64,000 nucleotides of DNA from an uncultured Gemmatimonadota bacterium (GTDB lineage Bacteria; Gemmatimonadota; Gemmatimonadetes; Gemmatimonadales; Gemmatimonadaceae): contig CAIRYG010000002.1 in the NCBI GenBank assembly GCA_903882745.1, positions 186,001-250,000 on the forward strand, written 5' to 3'. A program made the position numbers and the translations under genes. The stretch's first letter is position 1; each line of letters starts with the position of its first letter. The notes beneath the pieces were generated by a model, which did no database searches, was not told the origin of the DNA, and was given only the letters and a program-made list of their open reading frames with translations. Below, in pieces: positions 44,584-53,349 of the stretch.

Positions 44584-46218
44584 GTGATGTCCTCGCCGAT
44601 GGGCCCGCTGACCGCGCCAGCTGGATTCCGCGGCGCGTTCCGCACCGATGCTGCCGCCTGCGGCGTGTACAGTGAATCCGCGGGAATCGGGCGCATCATA
44701 CCGTGCGCGGTGGCCGTGCCGATCGACACCGACGACGTGGTCACCCTCGTGCGGTGGGCATACGCCAACGGCATTCCACTGATCCCGCGCGGCTCCGGCA
44801 GCTCTATGGGCAATGGCGCCGTGGGCGAATGGGTCATTGTTGATCTCGGTCAGCTGCGTACGTATGCGCCGGCCAACGCATCCACCGCACGCATGATCTG
44901 CGGCACAGGCATCGAACGTGATCGGGCGGAGCAGATCGCCAATCAGGCCGCGCTCTCCTTTCCGGTGGACCCCTCAAGCGGGGCCTTTGCAACACTCGGC
45001 GGCATGGTCGCCTGCAATTCGGCGGGAGCACGATCCGTGCGCTTTGGCGCCACGCGTGAGTGGGTCACGGGACTCGAGTGCATTTTTGCCGATGGCACGC
45101 GCGCGTGGATTCGGCGCGGTGCCGCGCTTCCGACCGAACTCCCGACGGTGGAACGGTTCCTTCGTGATGTGGCGCCGCGTGTGTTAGCGTCGACCGATCC
45201 GCTGGCGCATGTCGGCGTGCGCAAAGAGTCGAGCGGCTACGCCCTGGCCGCCTGGCGCGACAGCCGCGACCTCGTGGATCTGTTGGTGGGGAGCGAGGGC
45301 ACACTCGCGCTCTTTGTGAACGTCGAGTTGCGGCTGATCCCAATGCGCAGCGCTACGGCGAGTCTCTTTGTCACCTTCGACACGCTCGAAGCTGCCGTCG
45401 AAGCTGCCGGCGAGGCCACCCGACTCGGCGCGACGGCGGTGGAGTTGCTCGACAAGACCTTTCTCGACATTGCCCGATCGGCAACGCCGATCACCATTCC
45501 TGAGAGCGCGGAAGGAGCGTTGCTGATCGAGGCTGAAGGAGATTCGGAGCGCGGAGCTGCCGACCACATGCGCCAGATGGCGGAGGCATGTCGAGCGGCT
45601 GGAGCGGCGAGTGTGCTGGAAGCGCCGGACGATCCCATGGCGAGTCAGATTTGGGCCATTCGTCACGCGGCGAGCCCGACGCTGAGTCGGTTGCATCCGT
45701 ATCTGTCGTCGATGCAGGTCGTCGAGGACGGCGCGGTGCCACCGGCCAAATTTCCTGCGTATGTGCGCGGGGTTCGGGCGGCATTCGCGGCGCAGCGTAT
45801 GCAGTGCGTGATCTTCGGACATGCGGGCGATGCCCACGCGCATGTGAATGCGCTGGTCGACGTACGCGAGGCGGATTGGCGCGGCCGACTCGCGGCGGTG
45901 CTCGCCAATGTGACGGCGCTCATTGCGCGACTCGGCGGCACGCTGAGCGCCGAGCATGGCGATGGGCGGCTCCGCACCCCGTTGCTGGCGCAGGTGTGGA
46001 ACGCCGAGTCGGTGGCGCTCTTTGCGGCCACGAAGGTGGCCTTTGACCCGACGGGGATCCTGAACCCCGGGGTCAAGGTGCCGCTGGCTGGGCAAGAGCC
46101 ATTTCCGGCGATCAAGTACGATCCCGAGGCGGCGGCGATCGCCCCTGAGGCGCGGGTGGCGTTGGACGCTGTGAACCGTTCTCAGGGGTGGGCGCAGCAT
46201 CGACTGGGGCTGCTGTAG
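44584..46218 (+). CDS. FAD-linked oxidase (GlcD/D-lactate dehydrogenase type)
   Basis: 544-aa flavoprotein with N-terminal PCMH FAD-binding domain (PLIPRGSGSSMGNG, then SSGAFATLGGMVACNSAG) and C-terminal FAD-oxidase domain (FGHAGDAHAHVN, GGTLSAEHGDGRLRTP, FDPTGILNPG). These are typical of 2-hydroxyacid dehydrogenases such as glycolate oxidase subunit D or D-lactate dehydrogenase. No Fe-S subunit is adjacent. GTG at 44584 is followed at once by an ATG; either could start. It follows the prenyl synthase stop by seven bases. Confidence 0.92.
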   Translation: MMSSPMGPLTAPAGFRGAFRTDAAACGVYSESAGIGRIIPCAVAVPIDTDDVVTLVRWAYANGIPLIPRGSGSSMGNGAVGEWVIVDLGQLRTYAPANASTARMICGTGIERDRAEQIANQAALSFPVDPSSGAFATLGGMVACNSAGARSVRFGATREWVTGLECIFADGTRAWIRRGAALPTELPTVERFLRDVAPRVLASTDPLAHVGVRKESSGYALAAWRDSRDLVDLLVGSEGTLALFVNVELRLIPMRSATASLFVTFDTLEAAVEAAGEATRLGATAVELLDKTFLDIARSATPITIPESAEGALLIEAEGDSERGAADHMRQMAEACRAAGAASVLEAPDDPMASQIWAIRHAASPTLSRLHPYLSSMQVVEDGAVPPAKFPAYVRGVRAAFAAQRMQCVIFGHAGDAHAHVNALVDVREADWRGRLAAVLANVTALIARLGGTLSAEHGDGRLRTPLLAQVWNAESVALFAATKVAFDPTGILNPGVKVPLAGQEPFPAIKYDPEAAAIAPEARVALDAVNRSQGWAQHRLGLL

Positions 46219-46306
46219 GGCTGGGGGATTGGAGGCGGGGTGGAGCCCTGGCGCCCGTCTGGAGCGTCGGGGCGTTATTTTTCTGGGGAACTCAACCCCC
46301 GTACCG

Positions 46307-47062
46307 ATGCCGCATTTCTATACCGAACCCACGATCACTGTTCTCGCTCGGCCGCAGTTCATTGAGCCGGCGCATCTTCCTGTGAACTGGATGGGCGAGA
46401 GCACCGATGGTGAGCGGCTCGCGGAGTTCGCGGGGCGTCTCTGCTACATGAGCCAGAAGAACCCGGCCAATCGGACGACGCGCGAGTATCTGGAGAACAT
46501 CAAGAAGCAGGGACACGGGAGCGTGCTCGAGCATGCGACCTACTCGCTCCTGTTCGAGGGGGTGAGCCGCTCGTTGACGCACGAGTTGGTGCGGCATCGT
46601 GCGGGTTTTGCGTATTCGCAGCTGTCGCAGCGCTACGTGGACGAGAGCGAGGCGGCGTTTGTGGTACCGCCGTCGATCATTGGCGATGAGAGCCTTCTGA
46701 AGGCTTGGCAGACGCAGATCGAGTCGGCGCAGACGTCGTATGTGGCGTTGGTCGCCGAGTTGATGGAGCGGTATAAGTGGGTGGAGGACAAGGTCCACCG
46801 TCGGAAGATGGCGCGCGAGGCCGCGCGCGGCGTGCTGCCGAACTCGACGGAGACGAAGATCGTGGTCACCGCCAATGTGCGCGGCTGGCGCACGATGCTG
46901 GAGCTGCGTTCGAGCGAGGGGGCGGAGTTTGAGATCCGGCGGATGGCGGTGATGACGCTGCGGATCATGCAGAAGGAAGCGCCGGGGATGTTCTCGGATT
47001 TCGAGACGTACATCGCGCCCGATCGGGCGGAGGCGGCGCGGATCGCTTATCACAAGATCTGA
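46307..47062 (+). CDS. thyX: flavin-dependent thymidylate synthase
   Basis: 251-aa FAD-dependent thymidylate synthase. The ThyX signature is visible as Arg96-His-Arg98 through Gln108-Arg109 in RHRAGFAYSQLSQR. It methylates dUMP to dTMP with methylenetetrahydrofolate and NADPH. The ATG at 46307 is chosen because similarity begins there. Followed 17 bases later by a strong terminator. Confidence 0.97.
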   Translation: MPHFYTEPTITVLARPQFIEPAHLPVNWMGESTDGERLAEFAGRLCYMSQKNPANRTTREYLENIKKQGHGSVLEHATYSLLFEGVSRSLTHELVRHRAGFAYSQLSQRYVDESEAAFVVPPSIIGDESLLKAWQTQIESAQTSYVALVAELMERYKWVEDKVHRRKMAREAARGVLPNSTETKIVVTANVRGWRTMLELRSSEGAEFEIRRMAVMTLRIMQKEAPGMFSDFETYIAPDRAEAARIAYHKI

Positions 47063-47079
47063 GGGCTTTCGAAACGAGC

Positions 47080-47116
47080 AGCGCGCGCCGCGACGGGGAG
47101 CGTCGGGGCGCGCGCT
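47080..47116 (+). terminator. intrinsic terminator after thyX
   Basis: Ten outer pairs (47080-47089 with 47107-47116), one G-G mismatch, five inner pairs, five-base loop, followed by CTTTTTGTTC. A canonical Rho-independent terminator. Confidence 0.88.
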
Positions 47117-47155
47117 CTTTTTGTTCGATATTCGATGACTAAACCACTATTTGAG

Positions 47156-47184
47156 TTGATGTTTCATCATAAGCGGCTTATGTT
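47156..47184 (+). promoter_or_regulatory. candidate promoter with overlapping inverted repeat for the nucleotidyltransferase module
   Basis: TTGATG at 47156-47161 and TATGTT at 47179-47184 are spaced by 17 bases in an AT-rich patch. The inverted repeat CATAAG-CGG-CTTATG (47168-47182) overlaps the spacer and -10, an arrangement typical of autorepressed modules. Transcription would begin about at the ATG (47190), and there is no Shine-Dalgarno, so the mRNA may be leaderless. Confidence 0.5.
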
Positions 47185-47189
47185 CAGTC

Positions 47190-47702
47190 ATGCGCCCAAT
47201 CAATCGTTATCTCGCGACGATCGGTGCTCGCGGAGGCCGGAAGAGCCGCCGCACCCTCAGCCCTGAGGCGGCAGCGGCGATGGTTCGGGTCCGCGAAGCT
47301 GGGCGCGCGTATCGGCGTTTCCACGACCAGTGTTTCGCAGCGTGGCCGAGCGACCGTAGGATCACCGCGGCAGATATCGAGTGGGTGGCGGAGCGATTGC
47401 TCGCGTTCGGTGATGATGCGGCACGTACAAAAGCTGTGAAGCTCATGCCGTTGGCGCTCGTCGCGGAGCCGCGTTCGGGGCGGCGGCCGGTGCGGTATGA
47501 CATCACGGCGCGGATCCTGCCGCGCCGAAGTGCGGAGGCCGCAAGCACGTACGTGGTGGCGACGCGCGAGCGTCGGATCGCGATGGTCGAGGAACTGAGC
47601 GCGGAGCTCTGGGCGCTCGCGAAGCTGCCTCTGCCGAGCTATTCCAGGGCCGAGATGCCGGTGCACATCATACCGCGAGCCCGCCGCTCGCCGTCGCCAT
47701 GA
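47190..47702 (+). CDS. 170-aa basic protein, probable partner of the nucleotidyltransferase
   Basis: Arg-rich protein with a GARGGRKSRRTLSPEAAAAMVRVREA start, then a helical body and a short Arg/Pro/Ser tail. No family I can name with confidence. Genes of this size with a GGRKS-like opening often precede AbiEii/MNT-type nucleotidyltransferases (inference from recall). Stop overlaps the next start (ATGA). Likely DNA-binding or antidote role, unproven. Confidence 0.6.
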   Translation: MRPINRYLATIGARGGRKSRRTLSPEAAAAMVRVREAGRAYRRFHDQCFAAWPSDRRITAADIEWVAERLLAFGDDAARTKAVKLMPLALVAEPRSGRRPVRYDITARILPRRSAEAASTYVVATRERRIAMVEELSAELWALAKLPLPSYSRAEMPVHIIPRARRSPSP

Positions 47703-48157
47703 ATCGAGATTTTCGCGATCTGATCGTCGAGCTGCAGTCAGCGGACGCGCGATTCCTCGTCGTGGGAGCGTACGCCCTCGGCGCGCACGGTATCCCGCGT
47801 GCTACCGCGGATTTCGACATCTGGATTGACGCGTCCGCGGAGAACGCAACGCGCGTGATGCGCGCGCTCGCCGAATTCGGTGTGGCGCTCGACGCGCTCG
47901 GAATCCGAGCTTCGGACCTTGTAGACCCCGACAAGCTGGTGCACTTCGGCGTGCCGCCCTATCGGATCGACATCATGAGCGCGATCGACGGCGTTGAGTT
48001 CGCCGACGCGTGGCAACGCAGGATTATGGAGCGATTCCAGGGGATCCAGGCGCCGTTCATCGGGCGGCAGGACCTGATGGCGAACAAGCGCGCGGTCGGT
48101 CGACGGAAGGACCTAGAGGATCTCGAGAACTTACAGGCGCTCGCCGAGCCGGAATGA
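47699..48157 (+). CDS. minimal nucleotidyltransferase-like protein (AbiEii/MNT superfamily)
   Basis: 152-aa protein with the nucleotidyltransferase core: VVGAYALGAHGIPRATADFDIWI, where DFDIW carries the catalytic-type Asp pair, and a later RIDIMSAI strand with a third Asp. This is the form found in toxin-antitoxin and abortive-infection modules, where such enzymes transfer NMPs to RNA or proteins. It lacks the C-terminal extension of full AbiEii toxins. Coupled to the 170-aa gene. Toxin function is an inference from family and context. Confidence 0.75.
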   Translation: MNRDFRDLIVELQSADARFLVVGAYALGAHGIPRATADFDIWIDASAENATRVMRALAEFGVALDALGIRASDLVDPDKLVHFGVPPYRIDIMSAIDGVEFADAWQRRIMERFQGIQAPFIGRQDLMANKRAVGRRKDLEDLENLQALAEPE

Positions 48158-48241
48158 CCGTCGCTACAGTCGGTCGCGCGCTCGTTCGATAGGAATGACC
48201 GAGTCCGTAAGGAAGCCGCGCATCTTCCGTGCGGAGCGACG

Positions 48242-48469
48242 TTAGCCCTCGTCGGAGTCCGTCCAGTCCGCCCCGTCACTTTCCCGGAAGACCGCGAGTT
48301 GCTCTTCGCGAGCGGGCGCGTCGATCAAGACCGACCGGAACCCCGCCGAATCGCCACCGGGCGACAACATCAAAGCATGCGGCGAGATCGCAGCACCGGC
48401 ACCCAGATACGTCTCGAGGAGCGCATTGGCTTCCGAGGCAAGCAGGTCGAGGGCGTGGAGCGGGTTCAT
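48242..48469 (-). CDS. 75-aa hypothetical protein
   Basis: Small acidic protein, MNPLHALDLLASEANAL start and a DWTDSDEG tail. No motif recognised. It is convergent with the nucleotidyltransferase and divergent from the DUF1800 gene. Protein-like composition and an ATG with a GGA-containing leader support it, but it could be spurious. Confidence 0.45.
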   Translation of the reverse strand: MNPLHALDLLASEANALLETYLGAGAAISPHALMLSPGGDSAGFRSVLIDAPAREEQLAVFRESDGADWTDSDEG

Positions 48470-48643
48470 GAGCGCTGTTTCCGGTGTCTGGACGAGAGGG
48501 ACCGACTGGCTTTCCCTAGTGGCTATACCTTGCCTACTGAGTATCGGTCACAACGCCTTATTGATTAATTGAAACTTTCATCGATTCTTAACAAGTCAGC
48601 GGACGACGACGTCTGCCCTACGGTCGCATTACGGGAGTGTCAC
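48470..48643. promoter_or_regulatory. divergent upstream region, AT-rich
   Basis: 174 bases between the 75-aa gene and the DUF1800 gene. The part 48538-48600 is clearly AT-rich (two TTGA-type hexamers at 48561 and 48569), so the DUF1800 operon promoter is probably here; no confident -10 was found. Confidence 0.3.
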
Positions 48644-50470
48644 ATGTTGAATCGTCGGGTTTTCAGCGCTTGGTGGAGCCTCGGCGCCGCGCGCGTGCTC
48701 TGCGGCGGGGTGGCTGCGCTGACCGTGACCGCCTGCGGCGGGAGCGCCGCCGGGAGCGCCGCCGGGAGTGGCGCGCGAACCGCTGCCACCCCGGCGATGG
48801 CTCCCTCCGGCCCGCGGGAGCAGACCGCCGACCAACAGCTCTCACATGTCCTGAGCCGGCTCGCCTTCGGAGCACGCCCGGGTGACGTCTCGCGCGTCCG
48901 TGAAATGGGGGTGGACCGGTGGATCGACCTCCAGCTGCACCCGGACCGGATTGACGACGCCGCCGCCGAGCAGTTTATGCACGAGAACTACAAGCTGCTG
49001 GAGGTCGACGCCGCCGAGCTGCAACGGATGGTTCCCCCGCCTGGCGTGCTGCAGCAGGAAATGGCCGCCCGCACCAAGGGGCGCGAGGCCACCGCCGCCG
49101 ACAGCGCCGACTATAAAAAGGCACTCGAAGCCAGCCGTCAGCTCGTGGGCGAAGTGAACAGCGCGCGGGTGACGCGCGCCGCCACTAGCCAGCGCCAACT
49201 GCAGGAAGTGATGGTCGATTTCTGGCTCAATCACTTCACGGTGTACGCCGCCAAGGGGCCGCAGGCGCGGTATCACTTGGCCGAATACGAGACCAAGTCG
49301 ATTCGCCCGCATGCGCTCGGGAAGTTCCGCGACCTCCTTGGCGCGGTGGCCAAGAGCCCCGCGATGCTCTTCTACTTGGATAACTGGCAGAGCCAGGCCG
49401 ACAGTACACGTCCGCGACTTGTGATGGCCGGTGGCCGACTCACCGCGCTCTCGCCCGCGCAGATTCGTGCACTGCAAACGCGCGCGGCCGCTGGGGGACG
49501 CGGGCAGCAGGCGATTGCTGCCACTCCACCCCGCGGACGGGCCGGACTCAATGAGAACTACGGGCGTGAGTTGCTCGAACTGCACACCCTGGGCGTGGAT
49601 GGCGGCTACACACAGGCCGATGTGATCAATGTGGCGCGCGCGCTGACCGGCTGGACACTGCAGGGCCCCCGCCAAGCAGAGAGTGGCTTCAACTTTGTGC
49701 CGCTGATGCACGACGCCGGCGAGAAAGTGGTGCTGGGCCATACGCTCGCCGCCGGCCGCGGCGTCGAGGATGGCGAGGAGGTGCTCGACATTGTCGCGCG
49801 CCATCCGAGCACCGCGCATTACATCGCCTTCAAACTGGCGCGCCATTTTGTGAGTGATACGCCAAGCCCCGCGCTGGTGGATCGCGCGGCGGCGGTTTTT
49901 ACGGCGACTGATGGCGACATTCGCGAGGTGCTGCGGACGATTGTGACGAGTCAGGAGTTTTTTGCGGCGTCGACGTATCGCGGCAAGGTGAAAACACCCT
50001 TCGAGGTGGTGGTGAGCACCGTGCGCGCGCTCGACGGCAAGCCGGATCCGACGCCGCGCACCGCGCAGCTCGTGGCCGGGCTCGGGCAGCCGATCTTCGG
50101 GCATCAGACGCCGGATGGGTGGCCCGACACCGGCGACAAGTGGATGAACACCGGGGCGATCATGCAGCGGATCAACTTTGGCTTTGTAGCGGCAGCTGGT
50201 CGGGTACCCGGTGCGGCAGCACTCGGATTCCCTGGCGCTGATGCGCTCAAGAACGCGCCGCTCGAGCAACAAGTGGATGGGGTAACGGCAGCACTGCTTG
50301 GGGGGTCGATTTCCGCTGACACACGCGCCGTACTGTTGAGCGGCACGAATCCGCTGCTTACCGCAACACCGGCCGACGGGGCCATGGCGAGTCGCCCATT
50401 ACCGCCGATCAAGGGGATCAATCAAGTCATTGGTCTCGCGCTCGGCTCTCCCGAATTCCAGCGGCGGTAA
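48644..50470 (+). CDS. DUF1800 lipoprotein
   Basis: 608 aa. Lipoprotein signal with TVTAC lipobox (Cys31), Ser/Gly/Ala linker, then a DUF1800 domain: HVLSRLAFGARPGDV, DFWLNHFTVYA, GLNENYGRELLELHTLGV, VARALTGWT and KLARHFVSDTP are its hallmarks. DUF1800 proteins are nearly always encoded beside DUF1501 proteins, as here (two bases apart). Function is not established. GGGAG seven bases before the ATG supports the start. Surface or periplasmic location likely. Confidence 0.92.
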   Translation: MLNRRVFSAWWSLGAARVLCGGVAALTVTACGGSAAGSAAGSGARTAATPAMAPSGPREQTADQQLSHVLSRLAFGARPGDVSRVREMGVDRWIDLQLHPDRIDDAAAEQFMHENYKLLEVDAAELQRMVPPPGVLQQEMAARTKGREATAADSADYKKALEASRQLVGEVNSARVTRAATSQRQLQEVMVDFWLNHFTVYAAKGPQARYHLAEYETKSIRPHALGKFRDLLGAVAKSPAMLFYLDNWQSQADSTRPRLVMAGGRLTALSPAQIRALQTRAAAGGRGQQAIAATPPRGRAGLNENYGRELLELHTLGVDGGYTQADVINVARALTGWTLQGPRQAESGFNFVPLMHDAGEKVVLGHTLAAGRGVEDGEEVLDIVARHPSTAHYIAFKLARHFVSDTPSPALVDRAAAVFTATDGDIREVLRTIVTSQEFFAASTYRGKVKTPFEVVVSTVRALDGKPDPTPRTAQLVAGLGQPIFGHQTPDGWPDTGDKWMNTGAIMQRINFGFVAAAGRVPGAAALGFPGADALKNAPLEQQVDGVTAALLGGSISADTRAVLLSGTNPLLTATPADGAMASRPLPPIKGINQVIGLALGSPEFQRR

Positions 50471-50472
50471 TC

Positions 50473-51723
50473 ATGCAACGTCGATTCTTTCTGCGGTCTG
50501 GTGCGGCCGCGCTCGTCACGATGGGGCTGAGCCCCTCGTTTCTGCGGCGCACCGCGTTCGGCATGGAGTTGCCCGCGGCACAGAAGGGGAAAGTGCTCAT
50601 CTGCCTCTTTCAGCGCGGCGCGGCCGATGCCTTGAATGTGGTGGTCCCCTTTGGCGACCCCAACTACTACAAGCTCCGTCCCAACATCGCGATTCCGACG
50701 CCGCTGAATGGACGCGGGACTGCTGGGGCGATCGACTTGGATGGCTTCTTTGGATTTCACCCGATGCTCGCGCCGTTGCAGCCGCTGTATGCTCGCGGGA
50801 TGCTCGCACCGATTCACGCGGTTGGAAGCCCGAGCAGCACGCGCTCGCATTTCGACGCGCAGGATTACATGGAGAGCGGCACCCCCGACAACAAAGGCAC
50901 AGGAGACGGCTGGCTGAATCGCTATCTCGCCATGAACGGCACCTGTCAGCAGTGTGAGGTGACGCCATTCCGCGCGGTGGCCATGGTGGAGCAGACGCCG
51001 CGCATCCTGCAGGGGAACGCACCGGCCGTTGCGATGGGTTCGCTCGACCAGTTCACCGTGCGCAGCACGGGGGACGCGGTCACGCGCCTGGAAGCGCTCT
51101 ACCGCAACGGCACCCCCGATGCGATTCATGGCGCCGGCGCCGAGATGTTTGACGCCGTGAAGATGCTGAAGAGCGCCAACCCGCAACAGTATCAGCCGCG
51201 GAATGGTGCCTCGTATCCCAACACGCAATTTGGCAACCGGTTGCGGCAGGTGGCACAGCTCATCAAGTCGAATGTCGGACTTGAGATTGCCTTTGCCGAT
51301 ATCGGCGGCTGGGACACGCATGTGAACCAAGGCAGTGTGACTGGCGCGCTCGCGGGACGACTCGACGATTTCGCCAAGTCGATTGCGGCGCTCGTCACCG
51401 ACCTCGGCGACAAGATGGACGATGTGGTGATTCTCACCATGAGTGAGTTCGGCCGCATGGCGCGTCAGAATGGCAATGGCGGCACCGATCACGGACATGC
51501 CGGCGCCATGATGGTCATTGGCGGCCAGGTGAAAGGACAGAAGGTGTACGGCTCGTGGCCCGGACTGGCGCCCGAGAAGTTGTATGAAGGACGTGACTTA
51601 GCACTCACGACCGACTTCCGTACGGTGTTCCGCGAGATTGCCACGCGACACATGGGTGCGACAAAGCCCGAAGCACTCTTTCCAGGGTTCAGCGGCGGCA
51701 GCGCACTCGGATTGCTGGGCTAA
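50473..51723 (+). CDS. DUF1501 protein with Tat signal
   Basis: 416-aa protein opening with QRRFFLRSG, a twin-arginine signal. The DUF1501 domain follows: VLICLFQRGAADALN, GFHPMLAPL, DIGGWDTHVNQG and VVILTMSEFGR, related to the alkaline phosphatase/sulfatase superfamily. Probably folds with metal in the cytosol and is exported folded. Partner of the preceding DUF1800 lipoprotein. Enzymatic activity unproven. Confidence 0.92.
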   Translation: MQRRFFLRSGAAALVTMGLSPSFLRRTAFGMELPAAQKGKVLICLFQRGAADALNVVVPFGDPNYYKLRPNIAIPTPLNGRGTAGAIDLDGFFGFHPMLAPLQPLYARGMLAPIHAVGSPSSTRSHFDAQDYMESGTPDNKGTGDGWLNRYLAMNGTCQQCEVTPFRAVAMVEQTPRILQGNAPAVAMGSLDQFTVRSTGDAVTRLEALYRNGTPDAIHGAGAEMFDAVKMLKSANPQQYQPRNGASYPNTQFGNRLRQVAQLIKSNVGLEIAFADIGGWDTHVNQGSVTGALAGRLDDFAKSIAALVTDLGDKMDDVVILTMSEFGRMARQNGNGGTDHGHAGAMMVIGGQVKGQKVYGSWPGLAPEKLYEGRDLALTTDFRTVFREIATRHMGATKPEALFPGFSGGSALGLLG

Positions 51724-51741
51724 TCTGATTATTGTTCCTGC

Positions 51742-52719
51742 GTGACCAACCATCGACTGTTGCTCGTTGCCGCGTGTGTGTTTGCCGCGGCAACGCTCCC
51801 CGCTCAAAACGCCACCGGCACCGCGACTCCAAGCGCCGCGACTCCAAGCGCGGCGACTCCAAGCGCCGCGACTCGCGCGCCGAATCAGAACGGCCGTGTG
51901 CCGATTCTCGAGTATCACCTCATTGGTGACAAAGACGGTACTTACAGCCGCGAGGTGAATCACTTTCGGCGCGACATCCAGCTGTTGTATGATCGCGGGT
52001 ATCGTCCGATCACCGTTGCGCAGTTGATGGATAAGAAGTTCGACATTCCCGCGGGCACCTCACCGGTCGTCTTCACTTTTGACGACGCGTCGCCGGGGCA
52101 GTTCCGCTACCTCGAGAAGAATGGGCAGTTGGAGATTGACCCCAACAGCGCGGTTGGTATTTGGCTCGACTTCAACAAGAAGCATCCGGATTGGAAGAAC
52201 CGCGCCACCTTCTGCCTGCTCCCGGCGGCGAAGGCGGGGCATGCGTTCTTTGGCGAGAAGGGCATTGAAGGACAGAAGTCCGAGTGGCGCTTCAAGAAAG
52301 TGAAGTTCCTGGCGGACCAGGGGTTCGAGCTTTGCAACCACACGCTCTGGCATGCGCAGCTCAACAAGTATCCGGATGGCTTTGTGCAGGAGCAGATTGC
52401 GCGTGGCGTGATGGCCATCGATTCGGCGGTGCCGGGCTACAAGGTGCGCACCATGGCACTCCCGCAGGGGCTGTGGCCAAAGAACCGTCCACTGGCTTGG
52501 CAGGGGAGCTGGACCGACAAGAAGAGCGGCCGCACGATCCACTACGCGCACGACGGAGTGCTCGAAGTGGCGGGGCCGGCGGCGCCGAGCCCGTTTACCG
52601 GGGCATTCAACACGCACAGCCTGCCGCGTGTGCAGGTGATCGGGAACGCGATCGAGAAGACACTCGATCGGCTCGAGGCGACACACGAGCGCTTCGTGGT
52701 GGGAAGCGCCAAGCCCTGA
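51742..52719 (+). CDS. exported polysaccharide deacetylase (NodB/CE4)
   Basis: 325-aa protein with signal peptide, a Ser/Ala/Thr/Pro linker from three 15-bp repeats, and a CE4 domain. Metal-binding motifs: TFDD (about residue 113) and HTLWH (HxxxH, about residue 200). It would deacetylate N-acetylated glycans of peptidoglycan or capsule outside the cytoplasm. GTG start at 51742. It follows the DUF1501 gene by 18 bases. A perfect hairpin follows. Confidence 0.88.
   Translation: MTNHRLLLVAACVFAAATLPAQNATGTATPSAATPSAATPSAATRAPNQNGRVPILEYHLIGDKDGTYSREVNHFRRDIQLLYDRGYRPITVAQLMDKKFDIPAGTSPVVFTFDDASPGQFRYLEKNGQLEIDPNSAVGIWLDFNKKHPDWKNRATFCLLPAAKAGHAFFGEKGIEGQKSEWRFKKVKFLADQGFELCNHTLWHAQLNKYPDGFVQEQIARGVMAIDSAVPGYKVRTMALPQGLWPKNRPLAWQGSWTDKKSGRTIHYAHDGVLEVAGPAAPSPFTGAFNTHSLPRVQVIGNAIEKTLDRLEATHERFVVGSAKP
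51826..51870 (+). repeat. three 15-bp tandem repeats
   Basis: Units of ACTCCAAGCGCCGCG (the middle one with one change) encode a repeated TPSAA linker between signal peptide and deacetylase domain. Confidence 0.88.
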
Positions 52720-52728
52720 GTCACAGTG

Positions 52729-52755
52729 CCGACGCCGGTCCGTGACCGGCGTCGG
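52729..52755. terminator. hairpin between convergent genes
   Basis: Perfect 12-bp stem (52729-52740 with 52744-52755) and 3-base loop, abutting the stop codon of the minus-strand gene. No U-tract on either side, so it may act as a 3'-end barrier rather than a classic terminator. Confidence 0.5.
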
Positions 52756-53349
52756 TTAGATCTTCCAGTCGCGCAGTGTTTTGAGTGCGCTGCCAAGCGC
52801 GGCGCGTTGTGCATCGTGCGTCGCGTTGGCGAGGAGCCCTTCGTACGTCGCAATCGCGAGCTTCAGCGCGACAGGATCATTCTCGGCGCCGGCGAGTGCG
52901 GCGGCGTTGTCGGCGAGATTCGCTTGCGCGAGTTGGTCGTCTGGAAAGCGCGTCACCACCTGCTGCCAGCGCTGTGTGCGCTGGCGGGGCGAGGATTCCG
53001 TGAGCGCCCAGAGATGCCAGGCGGCGCGATTTTCCGGATCGGCGGCCAGCGCGCGTGAGGCGAGCCCACCCACCACGTCGGGTCCCCGTCCGGTGAGCCA
53101 GTACGCGTTGGCGAGTGCAACCAACACTTTCGCGTTGTTCGGTTCGCGGCCAGCGATCACTTCATAGATCGGGCCCGCGACTTCGTGCATTTCGCGGTAG
53201 GGCTCGACCGCGATCAGGAGCTGATCGGAGGGTGCCGCTTCGGCGAGTGTGGAGACCTGCTCCAAGAGTCGGGGCACGTCGCCGCGCTGATGATATTCTT
53301 GGACGATGGCGCCGAGTGCAGCGCGGATGTCGGTGAAAGGCGAGAGCAT
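52756..53349 (-). CDS. TPR-like repeat protein
   Basis: 197-aa helical protein with tetratricopeptide-like units, for example AKVLVALANAYWLTGRGPD followed by ALAADPENRAAWHLWAL and PDDQLAQANLADNAAAL. No signal peptide. Such repeats mediate protein contacts; partner unknown. It ends at the hairpin and is divergent from the gap before rho. Confidence 0.7.
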   Translation of the reverse strand: MLSPFTDIRAALGAIVQEYHQRGDVPRLLEQVSTLAEAAPSDQLLIAVEPYREMHEVAGPIYEVIAGREPNNAKVLVALANAYWLTGRGPDVVGGLASRALAADPENRAAWHLWALTESSPRQRTQRWQQVVTRFPDDQLAQANLADNAAALAGAENDPVALKLAIATYEGLLANATHDAQRAALGSALKTLRDWKI

